DNA of 64,000 nt. It comes from Bacteroidota bacterium. GTDB lineage: Bacteria; Bacteroidota; Ignavibacteria; Palsa-1295. The stretch spans positions 1 through 64,000 of the forward strand of contig JAUZNX010000013.1 in the NCBI GenBank assembly GCA_030706745.1, read 5' to 3'. Position 1 is the stretch's first letter; each line of letters opens with the position of its first letter. The notes beneath the pieces were generated by a model that was given only the letters and a program-made list of their open reading frames with translations, searched no databases and was not told where the DNA came from. A program made the translations under genes and the position numbers. This document shows, piece by piece, positions 8,646-16,640 of the stretch.

Positions 8646-9965
8646 TCAAAGTGCTTCGAGCGAGTCACGCAATCTCGGTAACATCGTCTCTATCTCGTCC
8701 ATTGATACGGCTCCGACGGAGAGTCGGAACCAGCCGGTATTCTCCTGAGAGCCGAACGCCTGGAAGGGCACAACAGCCAGTCGTGCCGATTCGAGCAAGT
8801 ATTTTCGGATATCTTCATTGGTGGCTAACGTCTTGCCACTTGGTGTGCGGCGGCCGATCAAGTCGAAACGGGCAGTAAGATAGATTGCGCCCATAGGAGT
8901 GATCGCATCGACCGGAAGTCCGCTACGCTGCATTGCCGTTAAACCATCATAGAGCGCATCGAGTCGGACCTCGATCTCGCGAATCATCAGTGAGTGATAT
9001 GTCTGGATCGCATCCTCATCCAGTAATAATGCTGCTGTTGCAAGTTGCTCGGCGCGAGGAGCCCATGCACCAATATGTCCCAGAATATTCGACATGGCCC
9101 CCGCGATGTCTGGAGGGGCGACACACCACCCAACCCGAACGCCAGTTGCTGCGAAGGCCTTGCTAATGCCATCCACGAAAATCGTATTTGATGCAAGTTC
9201 TGGCCGGAGTGAAACGGGATTATAGTGTACGGTATCACCGAAGGTCAACATCCAATAGACCTGATCGTACATAATGAATAGCGGGCGCTCATGGGACTCG
9301 CGCGACGCGTTTTCTTCGATCACCAGATCGCAGATTCCCTCCAACGCTTCGCGTGTGAATGCTGTCCCGGTTGGATTCAGTGGCGAACAAAGCGAAAGCA
9401 TCTTCGCGTCAGTGAGTGTTCCCTCGAGTATGTCGCGGGTAGGCAGAAACGCATCCTCCGCGCGACAGATTGCTGTCTGGTATGTTGCGCGGCTCAAGTG
9501 GGTATAGTGATTGTTGTTCCAGGAGGGAATTGGATAGACAACTTTGTCGCCTTCCTCGATCAATGCATTATACGTTGCATAGATCGCTGGCCGTGCGCCG
9601 CTGGTGATAATGAAGGATTCAATCGGGTAATCGAGACCTAGCCGGCGCTCGTAAAATGACTTCACCGCGCGGCGAAGCTGCATCATCCCATCCGAAGGAG
9701 GATAGTTCGTTTCGCCCGCATCGAGCATACCTTGGATCGAGGCGCGGAGCTCCGTAGGAATTGGAAAATATGCCGGATTGAAATCCCCGACGGTGAGATT
9801 GCAGATGGCGTGACCCTCGGCGACCATCGTGCGAATGTCAGCCGCAATCTTCAGTATTTCCGAGCCGATCAGTCCGCGAGCCATCGTGGAGATGGCGGAT
9901 GGTCGTTGAGCAAATTGTGGCTTTGTCATGGTAACAGGATCCATCTCGGCAAGTTCGTATCCCAT
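8646..9965 (-). CDS. PLP-dependent class I/II aminotransferase
   Basis: A fold-type I aminotransferase of up to 439 residues. Visible features are the N-terminal substrate-arm segment NLTVGDFNPAYFPIP, the YPPSDGMMQLRRAV motif, IITSGARPAIYATYNAL, the cofactor-binding CSPLNPTGTAFT, MYDQVYW, and the PLP Schiff-base lysine in FVDGISKAFAATGVRVGW. These are typical of aspartate / aromatic aminotransferase-like enzymes that move an amino group to 2-oxoglutarate; the exact substrate cannot be read from the sequence. The first in-frame ATG is at 9965, but ATGs at residues 8 and 13 (MDPVTMTKPQ) could serve. It is transcribed alone: 170 bases separate it from the operon on its upstream side, with a TATCTTTG box at 10020-10027 and a TATAAT-like hexamer closer to the start. 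Confidence 0.9.
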   Translation of the reverse strand: MGYELAEMDPVTMTKPQFAQRPSAISTMARGLIGSEILKIAADIRTMVAEGHAICNLTVGDFNPAYFPIPTELRASIQGMLDAGETNYPPSDGMMQLRRAVKSFYERRLGLDYPIESFIITSGARPAIYATYNALIEEGDKVVYPIPSWNNNHYTHLSRATYQTAICRAEDAFLPTRDILEGTLTDAKMLSLCSPLNPTGTAFTREALEGICDLVIEENASRESHERPLFIMYDQVYWMLTFGDTVHYNPVSLRPELASNTIFVDGISKAFAATGVRVGWCVAPPDIAGAMSNILGHIGAWAPRAEQLATAALLLDEDAIQTYHSLMIREIEVRLDALYDGLTAMQRSGLPVDAITPMGAIYLTARFDLIGRRTPSGKTLATNEDIRKYLLESARLAVVPFQAFGSQENTGWFRLSVGAVSMDEIETMLPRLRDSLEAL

Positions 9966-10019
9966 AATTTGTCCTTAGGCGCGCATTATAGAAAATGAGC
10001 AGTCATGCGCCGCTCCCTA

Positions 10020-10027
10020 CAAAGATA
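10020..10027 (-). promoter_or_regulatory. TAnnTTTG promoter element (TATCTTTG) for the aminotransferase
   Basis: An exact TAnnTTTG match on the minus strand, 54 bases before ATG 9965. A separate CTATAATGC lies nearer the gene, at about 9985-9993, so which one is used is uncertain. Confidence 0.4.
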
Positions 10028-10135
10028 TGTAGAAAAAAACAATGAACGATGGAAATCGATATTCTGATCTTTGAATTTGCGTTAACGCTAGGTTCGGATG
10101 TCTCATGAATTGGAAATCCTCTTCTTGCGCTTAAA

Positions 10136-11377
10136 TCAAGACGGACGTGAGAGGATCTTGGCGATGCCAGGGATGCTCAATTCGTCTGGCCAATTCCACT
10201 TTTCCTTCGCCTCTGAGAGTGCAGTAAGAAACCCATCTTGCGGGTGGAAGAGAAGGCGATGCATTGCGCGCGCTGTTCGTGTGCGCATTTGCGGCGATGT
10301 TCCCCGCATGTCAAACTCAGAATCTGGCAGTTGAAAGAGTGTATGCATCTGAAAGGTCGTTGCGCCCCGCCGCAGATATTCGAATGCAATCTTGCCAGTA
10401 ATAATGTTACCTGTCGCGGAAAGTGGCGCGGTGAGATGACTCTTCGAGAGCACACTCAGATTACGATCGCTGAGATCGGGACCGCCGTAAGCGACGCCAG
10501 TAGTACTTTCGTAGCTCTTGTTCGGATCGAAGAGCCGGTTGCCGTAAATCAGGAAGTCCGCGCGAGATAAACCATGTGCCGCTTCACAAGTCGCCAGCAT
10601 TTCGACTTGAAAATCATCGATTTCATCGCCTCTGTTCTGCGAGGCATTGAAGAGCTTCATGCCGAGCCGAATCTCAGTTCCATGAGAAGTCTCGTGTACG
10701 ATTCGTGGCACCGCATGAAGCCACCGGAGAATCGTCTCCCGTTGACTTGAAAAACTTTGATCGCCGGCGAGCGTTGGTGAAAAGTCCTTCTCGATCGGCA
10801 TAGGCAATTTGCCGCCATGATGGTTGCGCCATACATCAAATAGCCGTGAAGTCGTATATTCGTACTCTTTGACCCGCCATTCGGACTCGCCCGGTTTCGG
10901 AAGATGATATTTGACCGACGGAACGACGAGCATTGTACTCGGTGATCCAATCTCAAGTGATTCGCCAAAGAAGGTGAGATAGGCTTCGAACGTATCACTC
11001 CAACCTCGGCCTTTCCAGGTCACGGTCCAACCGCGTTCGCCACGCACCCCACTGCGCGTTCCAATGATTTCCTCGACCGTCATTTTTGTCGCCGGAATTG
11101 CCCAGGCCTTCATGGATTGCCCACCGAGTTCATCTTGCGCAATCAGTGTCTTTAGTACGACAAATCCAAGTCCAGCTTCTGCATCCCGCGCAACTTGGTT
11201 TGCATTGAGCGAAAGCTGCCCAGAGGCTTTGCCAAATGGGTTCTTTATCGGGAGTCTAGCATATTCACTGGCGAGTGAGAGGTGGTAGGTATCAAGGATA
11301 TAATCTTCGAGCGGACAAGGAAGTCCGCTCGCAAAGCGAAGGTAATCCTCCGCGATTCGGGATCGCCAGTCCATCAC
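10136..11377 (-). CDS. Dihydroorotate-dehydrogenase-like FMN TIM-barrel protein, function unknown
   Basis: The 413 residues keep the layout of the dihydroorotate dehydrogenase / PreA fold. An N-terminal barrel strand and phosphate loop read LPIKNPFGKASGQLSLNANQV (about 43-63) and GLGFVVLKTL; a mid-domain region reads ADFLIYGNRLFDP ... GVAYGGPDLSDRNL; and the FMN-phosphate motif is SATGNIITGKIAFEYLRRGATTF (about 330-352). It is longer than class 1 PyrD (about 310), with an insertion around residues 90-190. It lacks any iron-sulfur motif. Its start overlaps the stop of the DapA-like gene by four bases (ATGA), so it belongs to the sugar-uptake operon. A role in pyrimidine synthesis is unlikely in that context; oxidation or reduction of a catabolic intermediate is an inference. 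The substrate is unknown. Confidence 0.7.
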   Translation of the reverse strand: MMDWRSRIAEDYLRFASGLPCPLEDYILDTYHLSLASEYARLPIKNPFGKASGQLSLNANQVARDAEAGLGFVVLKTLIAQDELGGQSMKAWAIPATKMTVEEIIGTRSGVRGERGWTVTWKGRGWSDTFEAYLTFFGESLEIGSPSTMLVVPSVKYHLPKPGESEWRVKEYEYTTSRLFDVWRNHHGGKLPMPIEKDFSPTLAGDQSFSSQRETILRWLHAVPRIVHETSHGTEIRLGMKLFNASQNRGDEIDDFQVEMLATCEAAHGLSRADFLIYGNRLFDPNKSYESTTGVAYGGPDLSDRNLSVLSKSHLTAPLSATGNIITGKIAFEYLRRGATTFQMHTLFQLPDSEFDMRGTSPQMRTRTARAMHRLLFHPQDGFLTALSEAKEKWNWPDELSIPGIAKILSRPS

Positions 11378-12399
11378 CGCTTCAGCTCTATCGGAAGTGA
11401 GGCCATGAAATCTCCGACAAGATCGATTTCTGGGTCGCTGAGTTCAGGTCCCCATGGGTCGTGTGTGGCCTCTCGGCTAACGAGATCGAGCCACGAAAGC
11501 GTATAGAGCATCCGGCTGATATAGCCTTCAATGGGCGACGAAAACGTTGCCATCGCAAAGCGGTCGACCCATCCCGAACGATAGAGAAAATTCTGAGTAT
11601 CCTCCATGTAATAGGCTTTCATCATGTCGGATTGTAGCATCGCGAGTGCGCCGCCCATGCCGACAAGCGCTGCATCCGCGCCCATCATGAGAGAATAACC
11701 GAGAAAGCGGTCCTCGCCGGTAATCAGCAGTTGATTCGGATATTCTGATTTCAGTTGACCGGCCACAGCCTGAAATGTCATGACCGAATCGAGCGTTGCC
11801 ATCTTGATTCCGATCACATCGGGCAATTTGAAAAGCTCGCGCAAGACCCGGGGAGAATATGAGATACCACCTGCGGCTTCATACAAATAGAATAGAATAA
11901 TCGGCAAGCCTGCCTGAGCAATTTCGCGATGATACGCGACGATCGCTTCTTCCTGCTGAGGCATTGGCATTTCTCGGAAGCGAACGGGCGGATAACACAA
12001 GATGGCATCGGCACCCAATTCTTTAGCGTGCAACGCCATATTCCGAGCCCGAAACATATAAGCGTCATCACCAAAGACATGATTGCCATTTGACTCTGCC
12101 GAGCAACCGGCTCCGGCAATGATAATGCCCTTAGGCAGCGATTCTCGCCAGTGCGTGAGCACGTTCTCGCGCTCCTGCTCCGTCAGGTAGAGGCCGCGTC
12201 CTGTATGCGCCCAGACCGCAACGCCGGCCACCGGCATCTCCGACATGTAATCGGCCATGCGGGCATGCGAGTCATGATGGATGATTCGCTCTTCGGTGAA
12301 AGGTACGGGCAGCGCCGGGATTAGCTTATGGCGCAGGCTACCTCGAATATCTGTCATGTTCATAAGCTCATCGGTAATTGCGTGGCCTGGCCACGTCAC
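11374..12399 (-). CDS. Dihydrodipicolinate synthase (DapA)-family lyase/aldolase
   Basis: A class I aldolase-type (beta/alpha)8 barrel of up to 341 residues. It shows the family pattern HKLIPALPVPFTEE near the start, a GIIIAGAGCSAES strand, the ILFYLYEAAG segment holding the likely proton-relay Tyr, VIGIKMATLDS with the Schiff-base lysine, and LITGEDRFLGYSLMMGADAALVGMGGAL. Family members split or join pyruvate with an aldehyde, or dehydrate and decarboxylate sugar acids. Genuine DapA is not indicated: the YNxP motif is altered and no lysine-pathway genes are near. The first ATG (12399) is six bases from the enolase-superfamily stop; ATGs at 12363 and 12357 (MTDIRGSLRH) fit the family length better. 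It overlaps the next gene by ATGA. Confidence 0.82.
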   Translation of the reverse strand: MTWPGHAITDELMNMTDIRGSLRHKLIPALPVPFTEERIIHHDSHARMADYMSEMPVAGVAVWAHTGRGLYLTEQERENVLTHWRESLPKGIIIAGAGCSAESNGNHVFGDDAYMFRARNMALHAKELGADAILCYPPVRFREMPMPQQEEAIVAYHREIAQAGLPIILFYLYEAAGGISYSPRVLRELFKLPDVIGIKMATLDSVMTFQAVAGQLKSEYPNQLLITGEDRFLGYSLMMGADAALVGMGGALAMLQSDMMKAYYMEDTQNFLYRSGWVDRFAMATFSSPIEGYISRMLYTLSWLDLVSREATHDPWGPELSDPEIDLVGDFMASLPIELKR

Positions 12400-12405
12400 C
12401 TCGAT

Positions 12406-13557
12406 TTAGAATTCTTGCTTCCGGATAGTATATCGCTCGAGCTTCAAAGTATCAACTTCATATTCAATGGGTCCATGTTCCTGAGGTTCGTTCTCCAGAA
12501 GTCCGCGATCCGGAAAAACAATTGCCCCTCGATCTGAAATTGAAATCGGAGGATCGAGAATGTCATCGGTGAACCATCGTTCGCTCGCTTCGATGTCCGT
12601 AGGATAAACAAATCCGGGCAAAGAAGCAATCGCAAGTGCCTGCGCGCTCGCGATGCCAAGCTCAGGCATTGTTCCAAGCCAACAGCCGAGGCCAGCTTCG
12701 CGAGCACGGGCGAGTATACGGGTGGCGTTCCACAGTCCTCCGACTCGCTGAACTTTGATGTTGACAATAGAAGCCGCCGCTAAGCGAATGATCTCTTCGA
12801 GAGCAATCATCGAGTCCGCCGATTCATCCACGCAAATCGGAGTCTTCATTGCGAGCGCCAGTTCAGCCATATCGTTTAGCGCATTGGCAGCGAGCGGTTG
12901 TTCGAGCATCATCAGCCCAAAGCGGTCGAGCGAGAGAAGAATGTTACGGTGCGTTTCGAGATCATACGCGGCATTCGCGTCGACCATCAAAGGAATATCC
13001 CCAAATCGGCTGCGTATTGCGGTGAGTGGCACAATGTCCCATCCCGGCATGATCTTGATCTTGACCCGTTGATAGCCATCCTTCAGATAGAGAGCAATTC
13101 GATCGAGAAGCTCATCGATTGTATCGCAGATACCAACGGCAAGCCCCGACAGGATTTCAGCGCGAGGTGCGCCGAGCAACTCGCGAATCGTTGTGCCGAG
13201 CTTTGCAGCCTGCAGATGCCACACCGCCCCCTCGATACCCGCGCGTGCGAATGGTTCTTGCGTATACGCGCTCAGTAATTCCGCGTACTCGACCGGGTTT
13301 CGGATCGTGCGAGTGAAAAGATCGGGAATGAGGTCATTTGCGAGGGCATTCCACGTTGTCTCTGGCGTTTCGCTCGAATAAAACGATCCACTCATTGGCG
13401 ATGCTTCACCATAGCCAATGAAGCCACCAGAATGAAGCTCGAGAACGATGCTTTCTTTTTCAGAGACGATTCCGTTCGAAATTCGAAACGGCTCGCGCAT
13501 CGGCACGCGAACATGGCGCAAAAGTGCGCGCTCGACTCGATATCCCGTCTCTTCCAT
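12406..13557 (-). CDS. Enolase-superfamily enzyme (MLE/OSBS/N-acylamino-acid racemase subgroup)
   Basis: A 383-residue enolase-superfamily protein with a capping domain (about 1-130) and a barrel. The catalytic set of the muconate-lactonizing subgroup is intact: KIK in RVKIKIMPGWD (about 169-179), metal ligands Asp in MVDANAAY, Glu in MLEQPL and Asp in CVDESADS, and the second catalytic Lys in VNIKVQRVGG. The late WLGTMPELGIASAQALAIASL segment recalls o-succinylbenzoate synthase and N-succinylamino-acid racemase. Members of this subgroup abstract a proton alpha to a carboxylate (syn-elimination, racemisation or cycloisomerisation). No menaquinone genes are nearby, so a catabolic role with the adjacent DapA-like and flavoprotein genes is more likely than MenC. 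Its ATG overlaps the permease stop (TAATG). Confidence 0.82.
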   Translation of the reverse strand: MEETGYRVERALLRHVRVPMREPFRISNGIVSEKESIVLELHSGGFIGYGEASPMSGSFYSSETPETTWNALANDLIPDLFTRTIRNPVEYAELLSAYTQEPFARAGIEGAVWHLQAAKLGTTIRELLGAPRAEILSGLAVGICDTIDELLDRIALYLKDGYQRVKIKIMPGWDIVPLTAIRSRFGDIPLMVDANAAYDLETHRNILLSLDRFGLMMLEQPLAANALNDMAELALAMKTPICVDESADSMIALEEIIRLAAASIVNIKVQRVGGLWNATRILARAREAGLGCWLGTMPELGIASAQALAIASLPGFVYPTDIEASERWFTDDILDPPISISDRGAIVFPDRGLLENEPQEHGPIEYEVDTLKLERYTIRKQEF

Positions 13558-14384
13558 TATCCTTTTACTCCTGACCGCAGAAATGCCTCCGAGACAAACC
13601 GCTGCGTGAAAATGTAAAGTAAAATGATCGGCACCACAGCGATGAGCGTGCCAGCCATCAGTAGATCGAAGCGGAAATTATGCTGGACGGTTTGGAGCAC
13701 TGCCAGGCCGAATGTCAGAGGCATTTTGTCTTCAGATGAAAGGAAGAGGACCGGACTCAGCAAGTCATTCCATATTCCCATAAAAACGAATAGCCCGAGG
13801 ACAGCAAGCGCGGGCTTCGAAAGCGGAAGCAGAATGGTCAGAAAGAATCGAAATCGGCTGGCGCCATCGATCCGCGAAGCATCCTCTAATTCTTTTGGTA
13901 TCGATTCGAAGAATTGACGCAGCAAAAAGACGCCGAATGCGCCCGTTGCAAACGCGCCGCCGAAGAAATGCGGAATAATGAGTGAAGCGTGCGAATCGAG
14001 CCAGCCCAAATACCGCATGATAATGTAGACCGGGACCATCGTAACCTGAAATGGAATCATCATTGTCGAGATGACGATTGCAAACAACCAATTTTTGCCT
14101 CGGAATTCCATTCGCGCAAACGCGAATGCGGCGAGTGAAGCGGCGAAGAGTTCGCCAATCGTGCCAAGGACCGATATCTTGACTGAGTTGTAGAAGAACT
14201 GTCCGATTGGTAATCGTTGAAAGACGTCGGAGTAATTCGAAAAACGTGGCGGGGCGGGGAGCAGTCGGGGCGGAAAGACCGTGAGGGTCTCTGGAGTCTC
14301 AAGCGAAGTCGCGATCATCCAGAGGAATGGCGCGAGAATAAGCACGCCGGTAAGGCCGAGCAAGATGTATCGAAGCAGCTTCAT
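13557..14384 (-). CDS. Sugar ABC transporter permease (MalG/UgpE type)
   Basis: A polytopic inner-membrane protein of 275 residues with six predicted membrane helices, starting MKLLRYILLGLTGVLILAPF. The binding-protein-dependent transport motif, which contacts the ATPase, is ELEDASRIDGASRFRFFLTI followed by LPLSKPALAVLGLF. The ending TQRFVSEAFLRSGVKG is typical of the carbohydrate (CUT1) family. An in-frame ATG at 14399 exists, but ATG 14384 forms an ATGA overlap with the stop of the partner permease, so translational coupling favours it. No ATPase gene is in the operon, so a shared MsmX/UgpC-like ATPase encoded elsewhere is probably used. Confidence 0.93.
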   Translation of the reverse strand: MKLLRYILLGLTGVLILAPFLWMIATSLETPETLTVFPPRLLPAPPRFSNYSDVFQRLPIGQFFYNSVKISVLGTIGELFAASLAAFAFARMEFRGKNWLFAIVISTMMIPFQVTMVPVYIIMRYLGWLDSHASLIIPHFFGGAFATGAFGVFLLRQFFESIPKELEDASRIDGASRFRFFLTILLPLSKPALAVLGLFVFMGIWNDLLSPVLFLSSEDKMPLTFGLAVLQTVQHNFRFDLLMAGTLIAVVPIILLYIFTQRFVSEAFLRSGVKG

Positions 14385-15301
14385 GGCCGGAACACCCACC
14401 TCTTTCTTGCTCGGAATTGGAGGAAGGTGAAGACCAGTACAATCAGAAAGAAGAGATAGCCAAGCGCGGCGGCGCGACCAAGATCAAAGAATTCGAACGC
14501 CGTCTGCCAGATATAATAACTAAGTGTCAGGGTTGACGTGCCCGGCCCACCATTCGTCATCACATACGTTTGTTCGAAGACCTGAAACGCGCCGATTGTT
14601 GTAACGATGAGTACAAAGAAGAGTACTGGCGAAAGTAGTGGGAGCGTGATCGTTCGGAAGCGGCGGAACGCGCCGGCGCCATCTAAACGGGCGGCCTCGT
14701 GATAGTCGGAAGGCACTTGCGCAAGTCCTGCGAGCAGGATCATCATGTTGTAACCCGCATTTTTCCAGACGCTCATAAGCGCAATGGCCGGCATGGCCCA
14801 ATGTGGATCGCGAAGCCATTGTGGGCCGGAAATGCCGAGCAGTGAGAGAAGATAGTTCAGCAAACCCACGTCACCATTGTAGAGCCATGACCAAATAATT
14901 GCCGCGGCGACTGTCGAGGTTACCACAGGCAGGAAATAGATCGTTCGGAATAGTGCGATGCCTCGCGTCTTCTTCTCGATGAGCGAGGCCAGCGCGAGAG
15001 AAACTCCGATACTGACAGGGACGTACAGCAAGGCATAATAGAATGTTTGCTCCGCGACCTGCCAGAAGAGTTGCGACGAGAGTAGACTCTGATAGTTTGC
15101 CAAGCCAATGAGTTTCGGCGCAAGGCCGATCTCATAATGCGTCAGCGAGAGACCGAGGGAAGCGATGACAGGCCCAATGGTGAAGACCATGAGGCCGATC
15201 AAAATTGGAGCAAGATACCAATAGGCGATGGAACTGCCACTTCGCTTCCGCCGATCTGTAAGGCTGGATCGTAGCGGCTTTTGACTGGAAGGGCCGATCA
15301 T
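14381..15301 (-). CDS. Sugar ABC transporter permease (MalF/UgpA type)
   Basis: A 306-residue inner-membrane permease. After a basic cytoplasmic N-terminus (TDRRKRSGSS) come six predicted helices beginning YWYLAPILIGLMVFTIGPVI. The EAA-type loop is DYHEAARLDGAGAFRRFRTI followed by TLPLLSPVLFF, and the conserved ending NGGPGTSTLTLSYYIWQTAF ... GRAAALGYLFFLIVL is characteristic of CUT1 family MalF-like subunits. An earlier ATG at 15364 would overlap the upstream receptor gene by 59 bases; ATG 15301 lies four bases after the receptor stop and begins just before the basic segment, so it is preferred. It pairs with the downstream MalG-like subunit to form the membrane channel. Confidence 0.92.
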   Translation of the reverse strand: MIGPSSQKPLRSSLTDRRKRSGSSIAYWYLAPILIGLMVFTIGPVIASLGLSLTHYEIGLAPKLIGLANYQSLLSSQLFWQVAEQTFYYALLYVPVSIGVSLALASLIEKKTRGIALFRTIYFLPVVTSTVAAAIIWSWLYNGDVGLLNYLLSLLGISGPQWLRDPHWAMPAIALMSVWKNAGYNMMILLAGLAQVPSDYHEAARLDGAGAFRRFRTITLPLLSPVLFFVLIVTTIGAFQVFEQTYVMTNGGPGTSTLTLSYYIWQTAFEFFDLGRAAALGYLFFLIVLVFTFLQFRARKRWVFRP

Positions 15302-15305
15302 CCCA

Positions 15306-16640
15306 TTATTTGTTGCGCGCAAGGACTTCATTGATCTTCTCATCGATGGCCTTGCAACCTTCAATAACCGATTCGCGGCCGGCCATCATGTCTTGCATGT
15401 GAGGATCGAACCCATGGTCGCGCCACTCCTGCCACCCAGGTGTGATCAGCGTGAATACATGACCACTCGTATTAATTGCCAGCAGAGCGCGACGATTGCA
15501 CTTTGGGTCGCCTTCCAAATATTCTGACGAGTATGCGAGGGGTTTATAGAGCGGCATGGCCGAGCGATGTAGCTCATTGACGCCCTTCGTGGTGGGCAAA
15601 GTCACAATCCACTTGATCAGCTCCCAGGCGGAATCAGGATGCTCGCACTGTCTTGCGATGCCGAACGCTTGTCCGTTCTGGCGGTCAAGCAAGCCGACAG
15701 TGCCTTTCGGTGGAGCCGCCACATCCCATTTGAACGTCGCGTGAGCAAACTCGGTCTTGGCAAAGTCGATCATCAGCATCATTGCCGCGTGGCCTTGTAA
15801 GAATCGCTGGCCTAAGGCCTGTGATGGATCCGGCGGCGGGGCAACGTGCTCCTTCTGAATCAAATCGACGTAGGATTGGACCGCGGCAATCGTCGCTGGC
15901 TCGGACATTGCACCGTGCGTCCGATCGTCGGAGAGAATCTTGCCGCCATTGGAATAAATGTACGTGTCTATGCCTGTAAAGAGACCATCATCGAGCAAGA
16001 GGCCCCAGGTCTTCGAGCCGGGATCCGCGGAATTGTTGGTCAGTCTGCGTGCGGCGTCCAGCATGGTTGCGTACGTCCATGTGGAATCCGGATATTTCAC
16101 GCGGGCCTTATCGAAGAGGTCCTTATTATAAAAGAGCGCTGTGACACCGCCCGAAGCCGGCATTGCCATCAGCGGCGCCGATGGAATGCCGCCGTTGTGC
16201 CAGACAGTAAAAAACTGCGTGAAGAAGTCAGAGTCATGCAGATCGCGGTGAAAGAATGTATCGAGCGGAATTGTGTAGTTGCGTTTGAAGAGCTCCTGCC
16301 CATACCAATCGTCAATGAGCACAACATCGCCGAGCGCCATACCACTTGCCGCTGCTGATTCGATCTTGGTCGTGTACAGTCCATACGGAATCGCTTCGAT
16401 CTCGACATCAATAGCGGGATGCGCCTTCATAAACGGAACGGCAACATCTTGTTTCCACAATTCCTGCTGATCGAGATTGAAGTGGACGAGCTTGATGTGA
16501 GTCTTACCCGATGTGGATTGCTCAGTGCGCCCGCAACCAATCGCGCCAAGCAGCAAGGAGATGCAAAGGAGCGCGAGTGCAGCGATGTTTGCCTTGCCAA
16601 CCGGTCTGCGTTGCTGCTGACCCTCATCGAACGCTCGCAC
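15306..16640 (-). CDS. Sugar-binding lipoprotein of the ABC importer, probable internal GTG start
   Basis: This is the C-terminal 444 residues of the long frame shared with recQ. It contains a lipoprotein signal: basic RRPVGK, hydrophobic ANIAALALLCISLL and lipobox LLGAIGC, with the lipidated Cys about 35 residues after the GTG. The rest is a family 1 extracellular solute-binding domain (IKLVHFNLDQQELWKQDVAV, MPASGGVTALFYNKDLFDKA, FLQGHAAMMLMIDFAKTEF, FGIARQCEHPDSAWELIKWI). It would capture a carbohydrate-like ligand outside the inner membrane for the two permeases that follow four bases later. GTG 16640 is the best start that leaves a normal signal peptide; a GAGGA lies about 10 bases before it. 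Translation as a RecQ fusion would bury the signal, so independent initiation is inferred. The ligand is unknown. Confidence 0.75.
   Translation of the reverse strand: MRAFDEGQQQRRPVGKANIAALALLCISLLLGAIGCGRTEQSTSGKTHIKLVHFNLDQQELWKQDVAVPFMKAHPAIDVEIEAIPYGLYTTKIESAAASGMALGDVVLIDDWYGQELFKRNYTIPLDTFFHRDLHDSDFFTQFFTVWHNGGIPSAPLMAMPASGGVTALFYNKDLFDKARVKYPDSTWTYATMLDAARRLTNNSADPGSKTWGLLLDDGLFTGIDTYIYSNGGKILSDDRTHGAMSEPATIAAVQSYVDLIQKEHVAPPPDPSQALGQRFLQGHAAMMLMIDFAKTEFAHATFKWDVAAPPKGTVGLLDRQNGQAFGIARQCEHPDSAWELIKWIVTLPTTKGVNELHRSAMPLYKPLAYSSEYLEGDPKCNRRALLAINTSGHVFTLITPGWQEWRDHGFDPHMQDMMAGRESVIEGCKAIDEKINEVLARNK

Noticed and set aside
8637-8664. A GACTC/GAGTC hairpin between pgi and the aminotransferase as a terminator
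   Set aside because: The stem is interrupted, overlaps the aminotransferase coding end and has no T-run.
12406-13557. Naming the enolase-superfamily gene menC
   Set aside because: The subgroup residues fit several activities, and no menaquinone genes are nearby, so a specific name is not supported.
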